Shown in pieces: positions 36,563-45,514 of a stretch of 64,000 bases of DNA (the first letter of the stretch is position 1; each line of letters starts with the position of its first letter). The position numbers were made by a program, and so were the translations under genes. The notes beneath the pieces are model-generated. The model searched no databases, was not told where the DNA came from, and worked only from the letters and a program-made list of their open reading frames with translations. Source of the stretch: Paenibacillus sp. FSL H8-0537 (GTDB taxonomy: Bacteria; Bacillota; Bacilli; Paenibacillales; Paenibacillaceae); the NCBI RefSeq assembly GCF_038051995.1, contig NZ_CP150290.1:4392001-4456000 (forward strand), written 5' to 3'.

Positions 36563-37222
36563 ATGCAGCAGCAGCCGAATCAGCTGTCTCCATGGCAAGC
36601 CTGGTCGCTTGACGTCGCAAGGCAGCTCCAATCCCAGCAGGAAAGCATCGCTTCGCTTGAGCAACAGCTTGCGGCCATCTGCGAGCAGCTCAAAAAGCTT
36701 GAAGCGAAGCCTACTTATAATGTGGAAAATTTGCAGTACCATTTTGACCAATTAAAGGTAGAAAAGCTTGAAGGCACGCTCAATATCGGCATGACGCCAC
36801 AGGGATCGCCGGATATGAATGGCGATATTGAGCAGTTGGCCGTATCCAAGCCGCTCGTCTATCCTGCTCCGCCTAATGGCGCAGCTCAGCCATCGGATCC
36901 CTATGCCCCGATACAAAATGATTTGAACCAGTATATTGATACCGAAGGCGCGCAGAAGCTGATGCAGATGGAAAAGCAATTTTGCATGCCGCTCGATCCC
37001 CATCACCGCAGACTCATTCTGTCCGATATCCGCAGCCAAATGCCTGCTCGCATCCAATATTATGCAAGGTCGCTGCCGCGCCAGGATGGCGTTAGCGAGG
37101 AAACCGCTGCCCAGCAGAACAGAGCCGAGGTGTTCGCCAAAACAGCTCGCGATGCCGACGCGGCCATGCTTCAATATATGCAGCAATTACAGAAGGGAGG
37201 CGTAAGGGAAACCCATGATTAA
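36563..37222 (+). CDS. gerPC: Spore germination protein GerPC
   Basis: This 219-residue protein has a Gln-rich start, a coiled-coil-like segment (about 20-55, ESIASLEQQLAAICEQLKKLE) and the GerPC signature TYNVENLQYHFDQLKVEKLEGTLNIGMTPQG (about 58-88). GAGG precedes the ATG by seven bases. GerPC is the largest GerP protein and is thought to act as a scaffold in the inner coat. The stop overlaps gerPD by eight bases. Confidence 0.92.
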   Translation: MQQQPNQLSPWQAWSLDVARQLQSQQESIASLEQQLAAICEQLKKLEAKPTYNVENLQYHFDQLKVEKLEGTLNIGMTPQGSPDMNGDIEQLAVSKPLVYPAPPNGAAQPSDPYAPIQNDLNQYIDTEGAQKLMQMEKQFCMPLDPHHRRLILSDIRSQMPARIQYYARSLPRQDGVSEETAAQQNRAEVFAKTARDADAAMLQYMQQLQKGGVRETHD

Positions 37223-37430
37223 ATTTATTGTTCACAATGATTGCCTGAGCGTTGGTAAAGTTGACATACTCGGCGTATCCAGCGCATCGCATTTCCAGAT
37301 CGGCGATAGCGATTATGTTACGTTGTATTCCATTTTTGATACACCGCCCGAATCCGTAATCATTGGCCCACTCGCGCCTTTTCCCGAGCCGGGCGGCGCC
37401 AGCAGCGCTGAGGGAGAAGGCGCGGAATGA
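37215..37430 (+). CDS. gerPD: Spore germination protein GerPD
   Basis: This 71-residue protein starts MIKFIVHNDCLSVGKVDILGVSSASHFQIGD, as GerPD does, and ends in a Pro/Gly/Ala-rich tail longer than the family core. It overlaps gerPC by eight bases and gerPE by four, so the operon is translationally coupled throughout. Confidence 0.9.
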   Translation: MIKFIVHNDCLSVGKVDILGVSSASHFQIGDSDYVTLYSIFDTPPESVIIGPLAPFPEPGGASSAEGEGAE

Positions 37431-37885
37431 CCTTTCCACTCGATTATCCTATTCGCACAGCTGAGGTCGGCGTTTTGACGATTGTAAGTGCCTCAGGAGC
37501 CGCCATCGTCCAGCTTGGAGATCGCGGGCAATCGACGCCAAAGCTTCGCGCGCTTGCCCTGCAGCGGGAAATAGGCCATGACCAGGCAGGCGATGTTTAT
37601 TTTGAATCATATGATCTATACACCCAGTCGTTTCCAAGCTTTGATAATTTCGACGGCTCGGCTAAAGACATCATCCATACAAAGCGCACCAATCATTGCC
37701 CGCGCATTGTGGTTGGCTGCGTATATATTATTGCCATTGGCTCATCATCGAGCGTGCAGGCGGGGAATGCGATGGAAACGATCGCCGAATCGCGGATTAA
37801 ACATATTCGCCAGTTTAAGCGTCCCATTCCAGTACCAGGCATCGGCTGCCCGCTCCCTCCGGTCAAGCCTGCGCTGTATAGGTGA
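37427..37885 (+). CDS. gerPE: Spore germination protein GerPE
   Basis: This 152-residue protein has the GerPE features RTAEVGVLTIVSASGAAIVQLGD near the start and a later repeat of the same theme, VVGCVYIIAIGSSSSVQAGN (about 100-119). It is the last recognisable gerP gene; no gerPF follows, although in Bacillus the order is A to F. The 200 bases behind it lead to the small-membrane-peptide gene at 38088. Confidence 0.88.
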   Translation: MTFPLDYPIRTAEVGVLTIVSASGAAIVQLGDRGQSTPKLRALALQREIGHDQAGDVYFESYDLYTQSFPSFDNFDGSAKDIIHTKRTNHCPRIVVGCVYIIAIGSSSSVQAGNAMETIAESRIKHIRQFKRPIPVPGIGCPLPPVKPALYR

Positions 37886-38025
37886 ATGGAGCATAGACAA
37901 CAGCTGTGCGGTACGAATTACCCGCAAGGCAAAATGCCCTTGCTAAGCTTATGTTCTCTCAACTAGGCATTAGCTGAAAAGCAGCTGTGACGGTACAAAC
38001 GTCCAATTTCCCCACACACCTCCGG

Positions 38026-38034
38026 CATATATTA
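38026..38034 (+). promoter_or_regulatory. Mother-cell sigma -10 (CATATATTA)
   Basis: CATATATTA matches the sigma-E/sigma-K -10 consensus CATANNNTA, 54 bases before the GTG at 38088. A matching -35 is not clear. Confidence 0.4.
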
Positions 38035-38087
38035 ACCTTGTGAACGAAAGCTTCACACTAACACAAACATTCAGGAGGTTGTTAATA

Positions 38088-38222
38088 GTGGGATACCCTG
38101 TAGCAGGCGCTAACGTAGGTTGCGGTCCAATCGCCGGTGCCAACAGCTGTTGGACAAATACGGGCACAATTCTCGTTCTCTTCATTTTGCTTGTTATCAT
38201 CTTGCGTACCTTCTGCTTCTAA
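38088..38222 (+). CDS. YjcZ-like small sporulation membrane peptide
   Basis: This 44-residue peptide starts at GTG (38088), nine bases after AGGAGG. The first half is Gly/Ala/Asn-rich with three Cys (GCGPIAGANSCWTN). The second half is one hydrophobic helix (ILVLFILLVIILRTFCF). This is the layout of YjcZ/YhaL-type small sporulation proteins (Gly-rich start plus an FALIVVLFILLIIVG-like helix). It follows the gerP cluster on the same strand with a sigma-K-like -10, so spore expression is likely. Exact family membership is by pattern only. Confidence 0.65.
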   Translation: MGYPVAGANVGCGPIAGANSCWTNTGTILVLFILLVIILRTFCF

Positions 38223-38324
38223 GCCTAGTCACACCACTGCACATTAGCGCATAATGAAACGGCTTGCTTTTAATCCAGCTTTATCTCAGCAGCATTCGCT
38301 AGTAAAAGGGTAGGCGGATACAGA

Positions 38325-38373
38325 CACAGCAATAACCGGCGGGGGGCATGGGCCCCTGCCGGTTATTGCTGTG
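38325..38373 (-). terminator. 16-bp perfect hairpin after the binding-protein gene at 38383
   Basis: 38325-38340 pairs perfectly with 38358-38373, with a G/C-rich loop that can pair further. It begins 10 bases after the minus-strand stop codon. There is no T-run, so it may stabilise the mRNA end as much as terminate. It also lies 3' of the small plus-strand gene. Confidence 0.65.
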
Positions 38374-38382
38374 CGTGCCTAA

Positions 38383-40059
38383 CTATTGCTCGGAAGCAAG
38401 CTCTGCTATTTCCTTCGTAATCTCATCCCCGCCCTGCATGCGCCACTGCTTGACGAATTCATCAAAGCTGTCCAAGCTTTGGTCGCCAACAATTATTTTC
38501 AAATAGGTCTCATTCTCCAGCTGCTCAAGTGCCGCCCATTTCGCGCCCATTGCCGGGGTGGAGCCGTAGAAAACACTGTTCACTTTAATCATGGGCGTTT
38601 TTCGGATGACACCGACGCCATATTCATAAGCCGCTGCGGGCTTCCATGCATCCAAATTTTTCTTCGAGTTTTGATGCTCAGTCTCCGTCATTTCATACAG
38701 CTGGTAAGTGTCAGGATCAAGCGTCGCGGGGTCACGCCGGCCTTCCAGCACGCTCTGCAGATTGTCATATCGCTTGTCTACCGCATCCGAATAATCAAGC
38801 AGCAGATCGAACGGATAATAATGGCGCAGCTGCACACCGGACTGGGACGCATATTCATCCAGCCACTGGATTTCTTGAATGTTCGGGTCCAGCCGCCGTT
38901 CCAGTCGGGTAAATACATTGAGCAGCTTAACGACCGCCTCAGGATATTCGTAGCCTTTACGCACCACGAGATAACGATCCGTTACCGGTGCGGTATGTGT
39001 GACATACTCCCCATTCGCATCCAGCGGAGCCGCATAAGCGCGCCATTCTGCTTTCGTATCCTGTGCTACTGCTTCTGAGAGCGGCCAATAAGGCACCCAC
39101 CACGGTCCAAAAAACATCCCTGCCCTGCCGTTCACAATTGGCTCCTCCGACTGTTTGTACAGCACAAACTGATTATCTATCAGTCCCTGCTTGTACCAAT
39201 CTGCCAGCTGGCCGAGCGCAGCTTTGCTCTCGGGCGTAATTGAACCGTACACGACATTGCCGCCCGAATCCCGCGTCCAATTTTTCGGGAAGGCATGGAA
39301 CGCATGAAAAATAGAATCAAAACCGCTTGGGTTCGGCTTCTGTCCAAATACGACAATTTTGTCACCGGCTATACCAACGGTATCCGCCTTGCCGTCGCCA
39401 TCAGGATCACGCTCTACGAAGGCACGGGCGATCTCCTCAATATCACGCAGCGTCCTCGGCGGCTCCAGCCCCAGACGATCGAGCCAATCCTGGCGGACCC
39501 AGAGAAGGGTAACTGCGTCCATCTCAATCGCCACATTAGGCAGTCCGTAAAGCTTACCATCACGCGAAGCCTCCTCCAGCGCCTTGCCGCCCGAAGAGGC
39601 ATAAATATCGCGTACCAGCTTGGAGCTGTAGGCCGCGTACGTACCCGTTAAATCCTGAATCATATCATTGTCGATAAGCTTCCGCAGCTGAGCGCGGTCA
39701 ACGACCATCGCATCAGGCATATCATTGCTCCCAATAGCAAAGCTGATTTTTTGCTCAAAAGCCTCTTCGCCCTTCGCTTCCCAAGCATGAACCACCTTTA
39801 TATTCGTCAATTGATCCAAGTAGCGGGAAATGGGGTTGTTGTCATTGGTGTCGCTGCCGGACAAGCGGGATTCAGGAATTTTAAACCCTACCCGAACGCT
39901 GACCCGCTCTGGCATGCTCCCATAAGCGAGCGGCTCTGCGCTGCTGTCCGCCAGTGCTTCTTCCTGCAAGCCAGCCGTCTGCGCTGGGCTATTATTGCCT
40001 GTACAAGCTCCCGTCAGCAGCAGCACAGCCATTATAAGCAAAGCTACTCTCGCTCTCAT
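38383..40059 (-). CDS. Solute-binding lipoprotein of the second YesM/YesN locus
   Basis: This 558-residue lipoprotein has lipobox LTGAC near residue 19, then an LplA/YtcQ-type binding fold with the EF-hand-like loop DPDGDGKADTVG (about 216-227). GGAGGGG precedes the ATG. It is the last gene after kinase and regulator, and resembles the binding protein at 26916-28589 in length and layout. The operon already has its own binding protein (43520), so this second one may serve sensing or widen the ligand range. The ligand is unknown. Confidence 0.87.
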   Translation of the reverse strand: MRARVALLIMAVLLLTGACTGNNSPAQTAGLQEEALADSSAEPLAYGSMPERVSVRVGFKIPESRLSGSDTNDNNPISRYLDQLTNIKVVHAWEAKGEEAFEQKISFAIGSNDMPDAMVVDRAQLRKLIDNDMIQDLTGTYAAYSSKLVRDIYASSGGKALEEASRDGKLYGLPNVAIEMDAVTLLWVRQDWLDRLGLEPPRTLRDIEEIARAFVERDPDGDGKADTVGIAGDKIVVFGQKPNPSGFDSIFHAFHAFPKNWTRDSGGNVVYGSITPESKAALGQLADWYKQGLIDNQFVLYKQSEEPIVNGRAGMFFGPWWVPYWPLSEAVAQDTKAEWRAYAAPLDANGEYVTHTAPVTDRYLVVRKGYEYPEAVVKLLNVFTRLERRLDPNIQEIQWLDEYASQSGVQLRHYYPFDLLLDYSDAVDKRYDNLQSVLEGRRDPATLDPDTYQLYEMTETEHQNSKKNLDAWKPAAAYEYGVGVIRKTPMIKVNSVFYGSTPAMGAKWAALEQLENETYLKIIVGDQSLDSFDEFVKQWRMQGGDEITKEIAELASEQ

Positions 40060-40095
40060 TAATCACCCCTCCATTCCCCCTGGATTGCCGCTTGC

Positions 40096-41511
40096 TCAAC
40101 CGCCCGTACGCATTCGCTCGGCTCGAAACTCGCTAGGCAAGCTGCCTACCAGCTCCCGAAACAGCTTGCTGAAATATTTATCATCCTCAAAGCCTACCGC
40201 GCAAGCAATTTCGTAGACTGGCATTTCTGTCGTGAGCAGCAGTTCCTTCGCGCGCTCCATTCTTATGCCGCGAAGCATGACGCCAAAGGGCATCCCAGCA
40301 AAACGGGCAAAGCAGCCGCTAAAATAGCTCCGGCTCATTTTCACATAATCCGCCACATCCACCTGATTAAGCTTGCCGGCCGCTTCACGGCGAATGTAGA
40401 CCGTTGCCCGCAGCATGCACTGAAACACCTCTTTGGAAAGCGACAGTTCCAGCATTCTGCGCTGGGCATAATCCGAGAAGCGGCGCAGCCAGCTTTTAAA
40501 GTCCTGCCAGCAGCGCGAACGAATGAGCTCTGCGCGAAGCCCTTCCGCCTCACTTGGCTGCATCAGCAGCGCGGACCAGGTCTGGCATAAGTTTTGGCCA
40601 AATTGCATGAGCTGCTCCTTGCTCGCCCGCAGCTGCTCCAAGCGGCATATGAGCGTTTCCCAAGCAGTAGGGTAAAGCGCCCAGCGCAGATCAGCCATGT
40701 CAGCATCAAGCAGTTGAAGCTGCCCCTCTTGATCAGTTGATGCCGTAATCCGCTGCAGCTCGGAAAAACTCAATTGAATTCTGTCATGCTGGCCGGTCGC
40801 CATATAAAACATCACGGCAGCAAAGCGCTCCTCCAGCAAACGCTTCACATCTGCCAGCTCCTTCTCTTGAAGCCCCGTAACGATAGCATAATGAAACCTG
40901 CCCTTTAACAGCTGAGCCAGCTCCCGCTGCCAGTCCGGCTCTGGGGTCAGATGCAGCAGCGGGATCAGCGATAGTCCATTCAGCTCAACCAGCGAAAAAT
41001 TCTTCAAGGCTGGATGCCGACACAGCTCGTCTTTCCCTGCACCTTCCGTTAAGGGATAGCACACCAGCGCAGCATCCGCCTTCAACCGTTCCGCTGCTCC
41101 GCTCAGCTCCGCTCCTGCTCGAAAGCTGCTTTCCCACCGAAAGCGCTGGGCAATTCTGTGCATCACTTCATCCGCTTTATCGGGCTCCAGCAGCGTCTTC
41201 ACAATATAATCAATCGCTCCAAGCCGCAGCGCCTCCTGGACATAATCAAACTCATGATGGCAGGTCAGCACGACGCTGCGAATAGCGGGAAAACGCTGCT
41301 TGATTTGCTCAATAAGCTCAAAGCCGGATAGCTGTGGCATCGTTATATCGGTGAATACAAGATCGACCTCCGTATGCGTGAGTAGCTCCAGCGCTGCTTT
41401 TCCATCCGCCGCCTCGCCAACGATTGAAATGCCAAACATCGACCAGTCAAATAACGATATAAAGCCTTTTCGCACCAGCCGCTCATCATCGACTACAATC
41501 GCTTTAATCAT
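40096..41511 (-). CDS. YesN-type response regulator, AraC family
   Basis: This 471-residue protein has a receiver with VVDDE at 7-10, phosphoacceptor Asp55 in LVFTDITMPQLSG and Lys in DYIVKTLLEP. A middle region (about 130-360) follows, then an AraC-type helix-turn-helix pair (about 370-468, DDKYFSKLFRELVGSLPSEFRAERM). The start overlaps the kinase stop by eight bases, with AAGGAGGAG ahead. It should control this second sugar locus. Confidence 0.92.
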   Translation of the reverse strand: MIKAIVVDDERLVRKGFISLFDWSMFGISIVGEAADGKAALELLTHTEVDLVFTDITMPQLSGFELIEQIKQRFPAIRSVVLTCHHEFDYVQEALRLGAIDYIVKTLLEPDKADEVMHRIAQRFRWESSFRAGAELSGAAERLKADAALVCYPLTEGAGKDELCRHPALKNFSLVELNGLSLIPLLHLTPEPDWQRELAQLLKGRFHYAIVTGLQEKELADVKRLLEERFAAVMFYMATGQHDRIQLSFSELQRITASTDQEGQLQLLDADMADLRWALYPTAWETLICRLEQLRASKEQLMQFGQNLCQTWSALLMQPSEAEGLRAELIRSRCWQDFKSWLRRFSDYAQRRMLELSLSKEVFQCMLRATVYIRREAAGKLNQVDVADYVKMSRSYFSGCFARFAGMPFGVMLRGIRMERAKELLLTTEMPVYEIACAVGFEDDKYFSKLFRELVGSLPSEFRAERMRTGG

Positions 41512-43258
41512 CGAACTCCTCCTTCGCTTTACGCGGAATCACGATGGTTACTACCGTTCCTTGACCCAGCTCGCTCTCAATGCAAAACTGCATCTGCCCA
41601 TTATAAAATTGCCGCAGCATCCGGTTCACATAGGACAGTCCGATGCCAAGACCTCGCTTCTCCTTGCTGTCATCACCGGACAATAGCTTTGCAATCGTCT
41701 CCGGCTTAATACCGGAGCCATTGTCCTCTACCCGCAGCAGCATCTCCGCAAAGCCGACAGGCTCTATCGTAATAACGATGCGCCCTGTACGGTCGCTCAT
41801 CCCATGGTAAATAGCATTTTCGACGAGCGGCTGCAGCAGAAAACGCGGAACCGCAACCTGCAGCACCTCATCAGCAACGTTAAGCTGAAATTCGAATTCA
41901 TAATCATAACGAATGCGCTGCAGCTCCATATAATTCGTCATCGCTTCTATCTCTTCATTAACGGTTACGATCAGGCTTTGCTTGCCCAAATTATAATGCA
42001 GCACCTTGACGAGCAGCGTGACCAGCTTATCAATTTCCTTCTGCCCATTCATCCGGGCCAGCCACTGCACGGTATTGAGCGTATTATGCAAAAAATGCGG
42101 ATTGATTTGGCTCAGCAGCTTTTCAATTTCAAATTGCCCTTTTTGCTTTTCCTTGTAGGCGACCTCGGCAATCAAATCATTAACCGTCGTTTTCATATTT
42201 TGAAAATTATTAAGCACGAAGTCAAACTCCTCGACATTGGTAAAAGAAACCGGGCTTGTGCGGTTTTCCGCCATGCGCACAATTTCTACATTGACCTTGC
42301 GCAGCGGGCGATAAATTTGCTTCCAAATAAACAGCGCCAGCAGCAGCGCGAAGACGAGCGTGGAACAACCCAGTACAAGCATTTTGCTAAGCCAGGCATA
42401 CATTTCGCTGTTGAAAGCTGATTTGCTGACAACGGCGATAAGCTGCCAGCCTTGGGCGCTCGGATAACGGAACAAATGATAATCCGCTACCTCCTTATGC
42501 AGCTCGGGAAACCCGGCATCTACCGCCTCCCGTACCTGCACCGGCATGCTTTCATCCTCCATATACGTCATGCTGCCCTGCTCATTGACAAGCACATGCG
42601 TAACCTTCATGCCGTAGGTCTGCTGCTGCAAAATGCTGCGAAATAAATTGTAATTAGTTTCCAAGTAAATATACAGCTTCTGCCCGCCGTCTACGCGAAC
42701 GATCCGCTGCTCAGAAAACACCATATTGCTGCTGGAGCTGTACTGCGTTTGATGCGGCCCATAATAATCCGCGCCATTATAATGAATAAACAAGGGCAGC
42801 ATGTTGCTGTCAAAGTTCGGGTTCATGGCCAAATTGGAAAACAGCACCGGATTTTCTTCTCCTGGCATAATGTAAGCGGTCAAGCCCAAATAGGGATTCG
42901 TAAAATTAAAGAGATTGATTTTCTGATCGATAGCGGTCATCATTTGTGATTTTCGAGAAATTTGCCGCTCCTGCAAAAAATCGGAAACCTCGTCTACAAT
43001 TTGACCATCGAGCGCAAATTGCTTGGAGGCAAAATCAAGATTGTTGATAGCGTTTTCAAGATTAACCGCCTCTTGGCCCAGGCTGGCGCTAATTCCGCTT
43101 TGAATTTTATTGGAGAAAATCGCATAGATGGAGGAATACGTCAGAAAGCCGACCAGAACGAGCGGCAGCAGGCAGCCCAGCATCACATAAAATATTAATG
43201 TGCGCCGCAAGGAACGGGCCGCAAAGCGGTTGTGAAGCACAGGATGTTGTGCTGACAT
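41504..43258 (-). CDS. YesM-type sensor histidine kinase
   Basis: Kinase with an N-terminal helix (LIFYVMLGCLLPLVLVGFLTYSS), an extracellular dCache-like sensor of about 240 residues, and a second helix (MLVLGCSTLVFALLLALFIW). A HAMP region, the motif LLSQINPHFLHNTLNTVQWL with the phosphorylated His, and a HATPase domain with DNGSGI and GLGIGLSYVNRML complete it. I place the start at the ATG at 43258; the frame runs to a GTG at 43291. It belongs to the operon from 47395 downwards, after a 228-base gap that holds a hairpin. Confidence 0.9.
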   Translation of the reverse strand: MSAQHPVLHNRFAARSLRRTLIFYVMLGCLLPLVLVGFLTYSSIYAIFSNKIQSGISASLGQEAVNLENAINNLDFASKQFALDGQIVDEVSDFLQERQISRKSQMMTAIDQKINLFNFTNPYLGLTAYIMPGEENPVLFSNLAMNPNFDSNMLPLFIHYNGADYYGPHQTQYSSSSNMVFSEQRIVRVDGGQKLYIYLETNYNLFRSILQQQTYGMKVTHVLVNEQGSMTYMEDESMPVQVREAVDAGFPELHKEVADYHLFRYPSAQGWQLIAVVSKSAFNSEMYAWLSKMLVLGCSTLVFALLLALFIWKQIYRPLRKVNVEIVRMAENRTSPVSFTNVEEFDFVLNNFQNMKTTVNDLIAEVAYKEKQKGQFEIEKLLSQINPHFLHNTLNTVQWLARMNGQKEIDKLVTLLVKVLHYNLGKQSLIVTVNEEIEAMTNYMELQRIRYDYEFEFQLNVADEVLQVAVPRFLLQPLVENAIYHGMSDRTGRIVITIEPVGFAEMLLRVEDNGSGIKPETIAKLLSGDDSKEKRGLGIGLSYVNRMLRQFYNGQMQFCIESELGQGTVVTIVIPRKAKEEFDD

Positions 43259-43421
43259 CGCGGGCTGATCCCTCTCTTTCAGGCCTATCACTGACAGACT
43301 TGTATGATTGACGATTATTTACTAGAGTTAGAAAATCTTGTTATTATCTTACGATTGGCTTGCCATTAATGCAAGGGGGGAATGGACGCTTTTCGCGATT
43401 TCCCCTGCCTCAAGACGTAAT

Positions 43422-43445
43422 TAGCCCCGCCAGTTGGCGGGGCTA
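43422..43445. terminator. Perfect hairpin between binding-protein and kinase genes
   Basis: A 10-bp perfect stem (43422-43431 with 43436-43445) has a 4-base loop and no T-run. It probably separates the abundant binding-protein message from the regulatory genes. Between it and the stop codon, 43493-43525 holds two imperfect copies of a 14-base unit. Confidence 0.6.
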
Positions 43446-43519
43446 TAAACGATGCAACGATTAGATTCTAAAACCTTTAGATCCTATGCTGCTATTACCT
43501 ACTGCCTATTACCTACTGC

Positions 43520-45307
43520 CTACTGCTTGCGGTAGCCGAATACTTTCTTATTTTGCTCGACGTTCCACGCCAGCACCTCATCATAGCCAAGGCCCTTCGC
43601 CTTATCGAGCATTTCCTGCCGCAGCTTATTGAACTCGGCTTCATTTTTCGCATAAATCATTTTCCAAGAAAATTGCCTGATTACCTGCGCCACTTGACCG
43701 CGCTTCTGCTCCAGCTCATCGCTAATAACGGAAGGTGGCGTTCCCGTGAACAATGGACGCATAATCGTCAGCTGATTATTTTTTTCTAAATAATCCTTAG
43801 CCGTCAGAGCGCCACCCATCGCAGCTCTCCAGTCTTGATCCAGCTTCGTAGGTGATTTCTCCAGCGTTGACTGCCATAGATTGTAATCGTAAGGCTCGCC
43901 ATTGTCTGGGTTAATATTGGTCGTTTTAAAGGTCGTATTGTTCAGCTGGCTCATGCCGTCCTTCCACGTCCCACCGCCAAACTCTTCTGGCAAGGCTGTG
44001 TCATTTGCCGGAAGCACCTGCTCGCCAAAAGCAGTCAATACCGGCTTGCCATCCTTCAGCTCCCAGTTAAGTCCCTCTGGCCCGTTGGAAGAAATCATAT
44101 TGCCTTCTGGGCTGTAAAGCCAATCAATGAACTCAAGCACGCGATCAGGGTGCTTCGTTTTTGAACCGATCGCCCAAACGCGGTTGCCTCCATAAGGGTC
44201 ATAGCCATAAGAGAATGTCCGCTCTTCCTTGAACGGAACGAGTGCAAAACCTTTTCCTTCTGCCATATGCTCAGCTGTATTGTACGTGTCATCGAGCCAT
44301 GGGAAGAATGTGAACAGCAGCTGGCCATCCTTCATTTTATTTACTACATCCTCAAACTTCTGCGTCATGGAATCCGGATCGACTAGCCCCATTTGATTCG
44401 CGTCAAAATAAAGCTTGAGTCCGCGCATGTAATAGCCGTCTTCATCCAGCACACCTTGATATTCGTCCTTGTCCCCCGAAACGAGCGTGAAGCCGCCAGA
44501 ATTAAAGCCGTCGCCTTCATCAAAGCCATGAATACCAGCCCATGCTTTCGTCAGCACCATCATATTGCCATCCCAATCTGCCCACATAGAGAATGCATAC
44601 GTCGGACGGCCAGATTCACTCTTCGGCTCCAGCTCCTGCATTTGCTTGAGCACCGGCAAATAATCCTCCATCGTATTGATTTCCGGTCTGCCCAGCTTCT
44701 CATACAAGTCCCAGCGCAAATTCGGATTGTAGGTCAAATCCTTCGCTTCGGACGGACCAGGCTTGTCGTCGCCAACATCGAAGCCGATGCCGTAGACGCT
44801 GGAGCCGCCGCCAAAGTTTGCTTTATTTTTCTCAATCGCCTTCGGTGCATATTTCAAAATATTTTGGCCTTTGCTGTCCAGCAAGCCTTCCTTCGTCCAG
44901 TCCACAAGCATGCCTGCTTTAATCGAATCCAAATACTTCTGGCCGTCATCGCCGAAAATAATCAAATCGCCAAGATTGCCTGCCGCCATCATCGTAGCGA
45001 ATTTAACGTCAGCGCCGCCTTCAAGGTTGGAAGCAATAATATTCAAATTAATATTGAATTTATCTTTAATGACTTTAGCAAACCAGCCTGTCTGCTCGCC
45101 CGAGAAATTGGACAGCATCGAGAACACATCTAGTGTTATTTCTTCTCGCTGGCTGCTGCCTGCCGTCTCGGTTGCTCCACCCGCAGCTGGAGCTGTGCTA
45201 GCCGTGCTGGCCGGCCCATTGTTTGTGTTCGATGTACAGGCTGCTGTCGATACGATCAGCATCGCCGCCAGTAACAGCAAGGAAAATGTTTTACGAAATG
45301 ATTTCAA
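43520..45307 (-). CDS. Sugar ABC transporter substrate-binding lipoprotein (LplA/YtcQ type)
   Basis: The product is about 595 residues from the TTG at 45307, eight bases after GGGAGG; the open frame to 45394 gives a poor signal peptide. The signal LLLLAAMLIVSTAAC supplies the lipobox. The mature protein has a Thr/Ala/Ser linker and the long LplA-type binding domain. It follows the two permease genes, the usual order for YtcP/LplB/LplA systems. The C-terminal half contains WDGNMMVLTKAWAGIHGFD and YDPYGGNRVWAIG, typical of the family. The ligand is unknown; relatives bind complex plant or host oligosaccharides. Confidence 0.88.
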   Translation of the reverse strand: MKSFRKTFSLLLLAAMLIVSTAACTSNTNNGPASTASTAPAAGGATETAGSSQREEITLDVFSMLSNFSGEQTGWFAKVIKDKFNINLNIIASNLEGGADVKFATMMAAGNLGDLIIFGDDGQKYLDSIKAGMLVDWTKEGLLDSKGQNILKYAPKAIEKNKANFGGGSSVYGIGFDVGDDKPGPSEAKDLTYNPNLRWDLYEKLGRPEINTMEDYLPVLKQMQELEPKSESGRPTYAFSMWADWDGNMMVLTKAWAGIHGFDEGDGFNSGGFTLVSGDKDEYQGVLDEDGYYMRGLKLYFDANQMGLVDPDSMTQKFEDVVNKMKDGQLLFTFFPWLDDTYNTAEHMAEGKGFALVPFKEERTFSYGYDPYGGNRVWAIGSKTKHPDRVLEFIDWLYSPEGNMISSNGPEGLNWELKDGKPVLTAFGEQVLPANDTALPEEFGGGTWKDGMSQLNNTTFKTTNINPDNGEPYDYNLWQSTLEKSPTKLDQDWRAAMGGALTAKDYLEKNNQLTIMRPLFTGTPPSVISDELEQKRGQVAQVIRQFSWKMIYAKNEAEFNKLRQEMLDKAKGLGYDEVLAWNVEQNKKVFGYRKQ

Positions 45308-45356
45308 TGCAGTTGCCTCCCTTTTTTTAAAATATAAGCATTTATAAGTTTTACAC

Positions 45357-45420
45357 CTATAAATTTCTCGGACTGAAATGCGCAGCGCCACCAAAGGACG
45401 GCGACAGCCATTTCACCTTG
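45357..45420 (-). repeat. Dispersed hairpin element, copy C
   Basis: Reading the minus strand, this stretch matches the elements at 58178 and 59126: GGTGAAA, GGCTGTCGCCGTCCTTTGG, then TTTCAGTCCGAGAAAT. It lies between a permease gene and the binding-protein gene, in the direction of transcription. An A/T-rich inverted repeat (ATTTATA/TATAAAT) follows, replacing the second hairpin of the other copies. Confidence 0.8.
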
Positions 45421-45514
45421 TTTCATGCTTATGCTCGACCTCCGACTTCGGCAGGCCACCCCCTTTCCATGCATGCACATAACGGATGACTGATTGCTCA
45501 GAGCCAGCTCGCCC

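Noticed and set aside
36106..37885. Small tandem genes as phage or secretion-system components
   Set aside because: The sequences match GerPA to GerPE individually and in order, so a spore germination cluster explains them fully.
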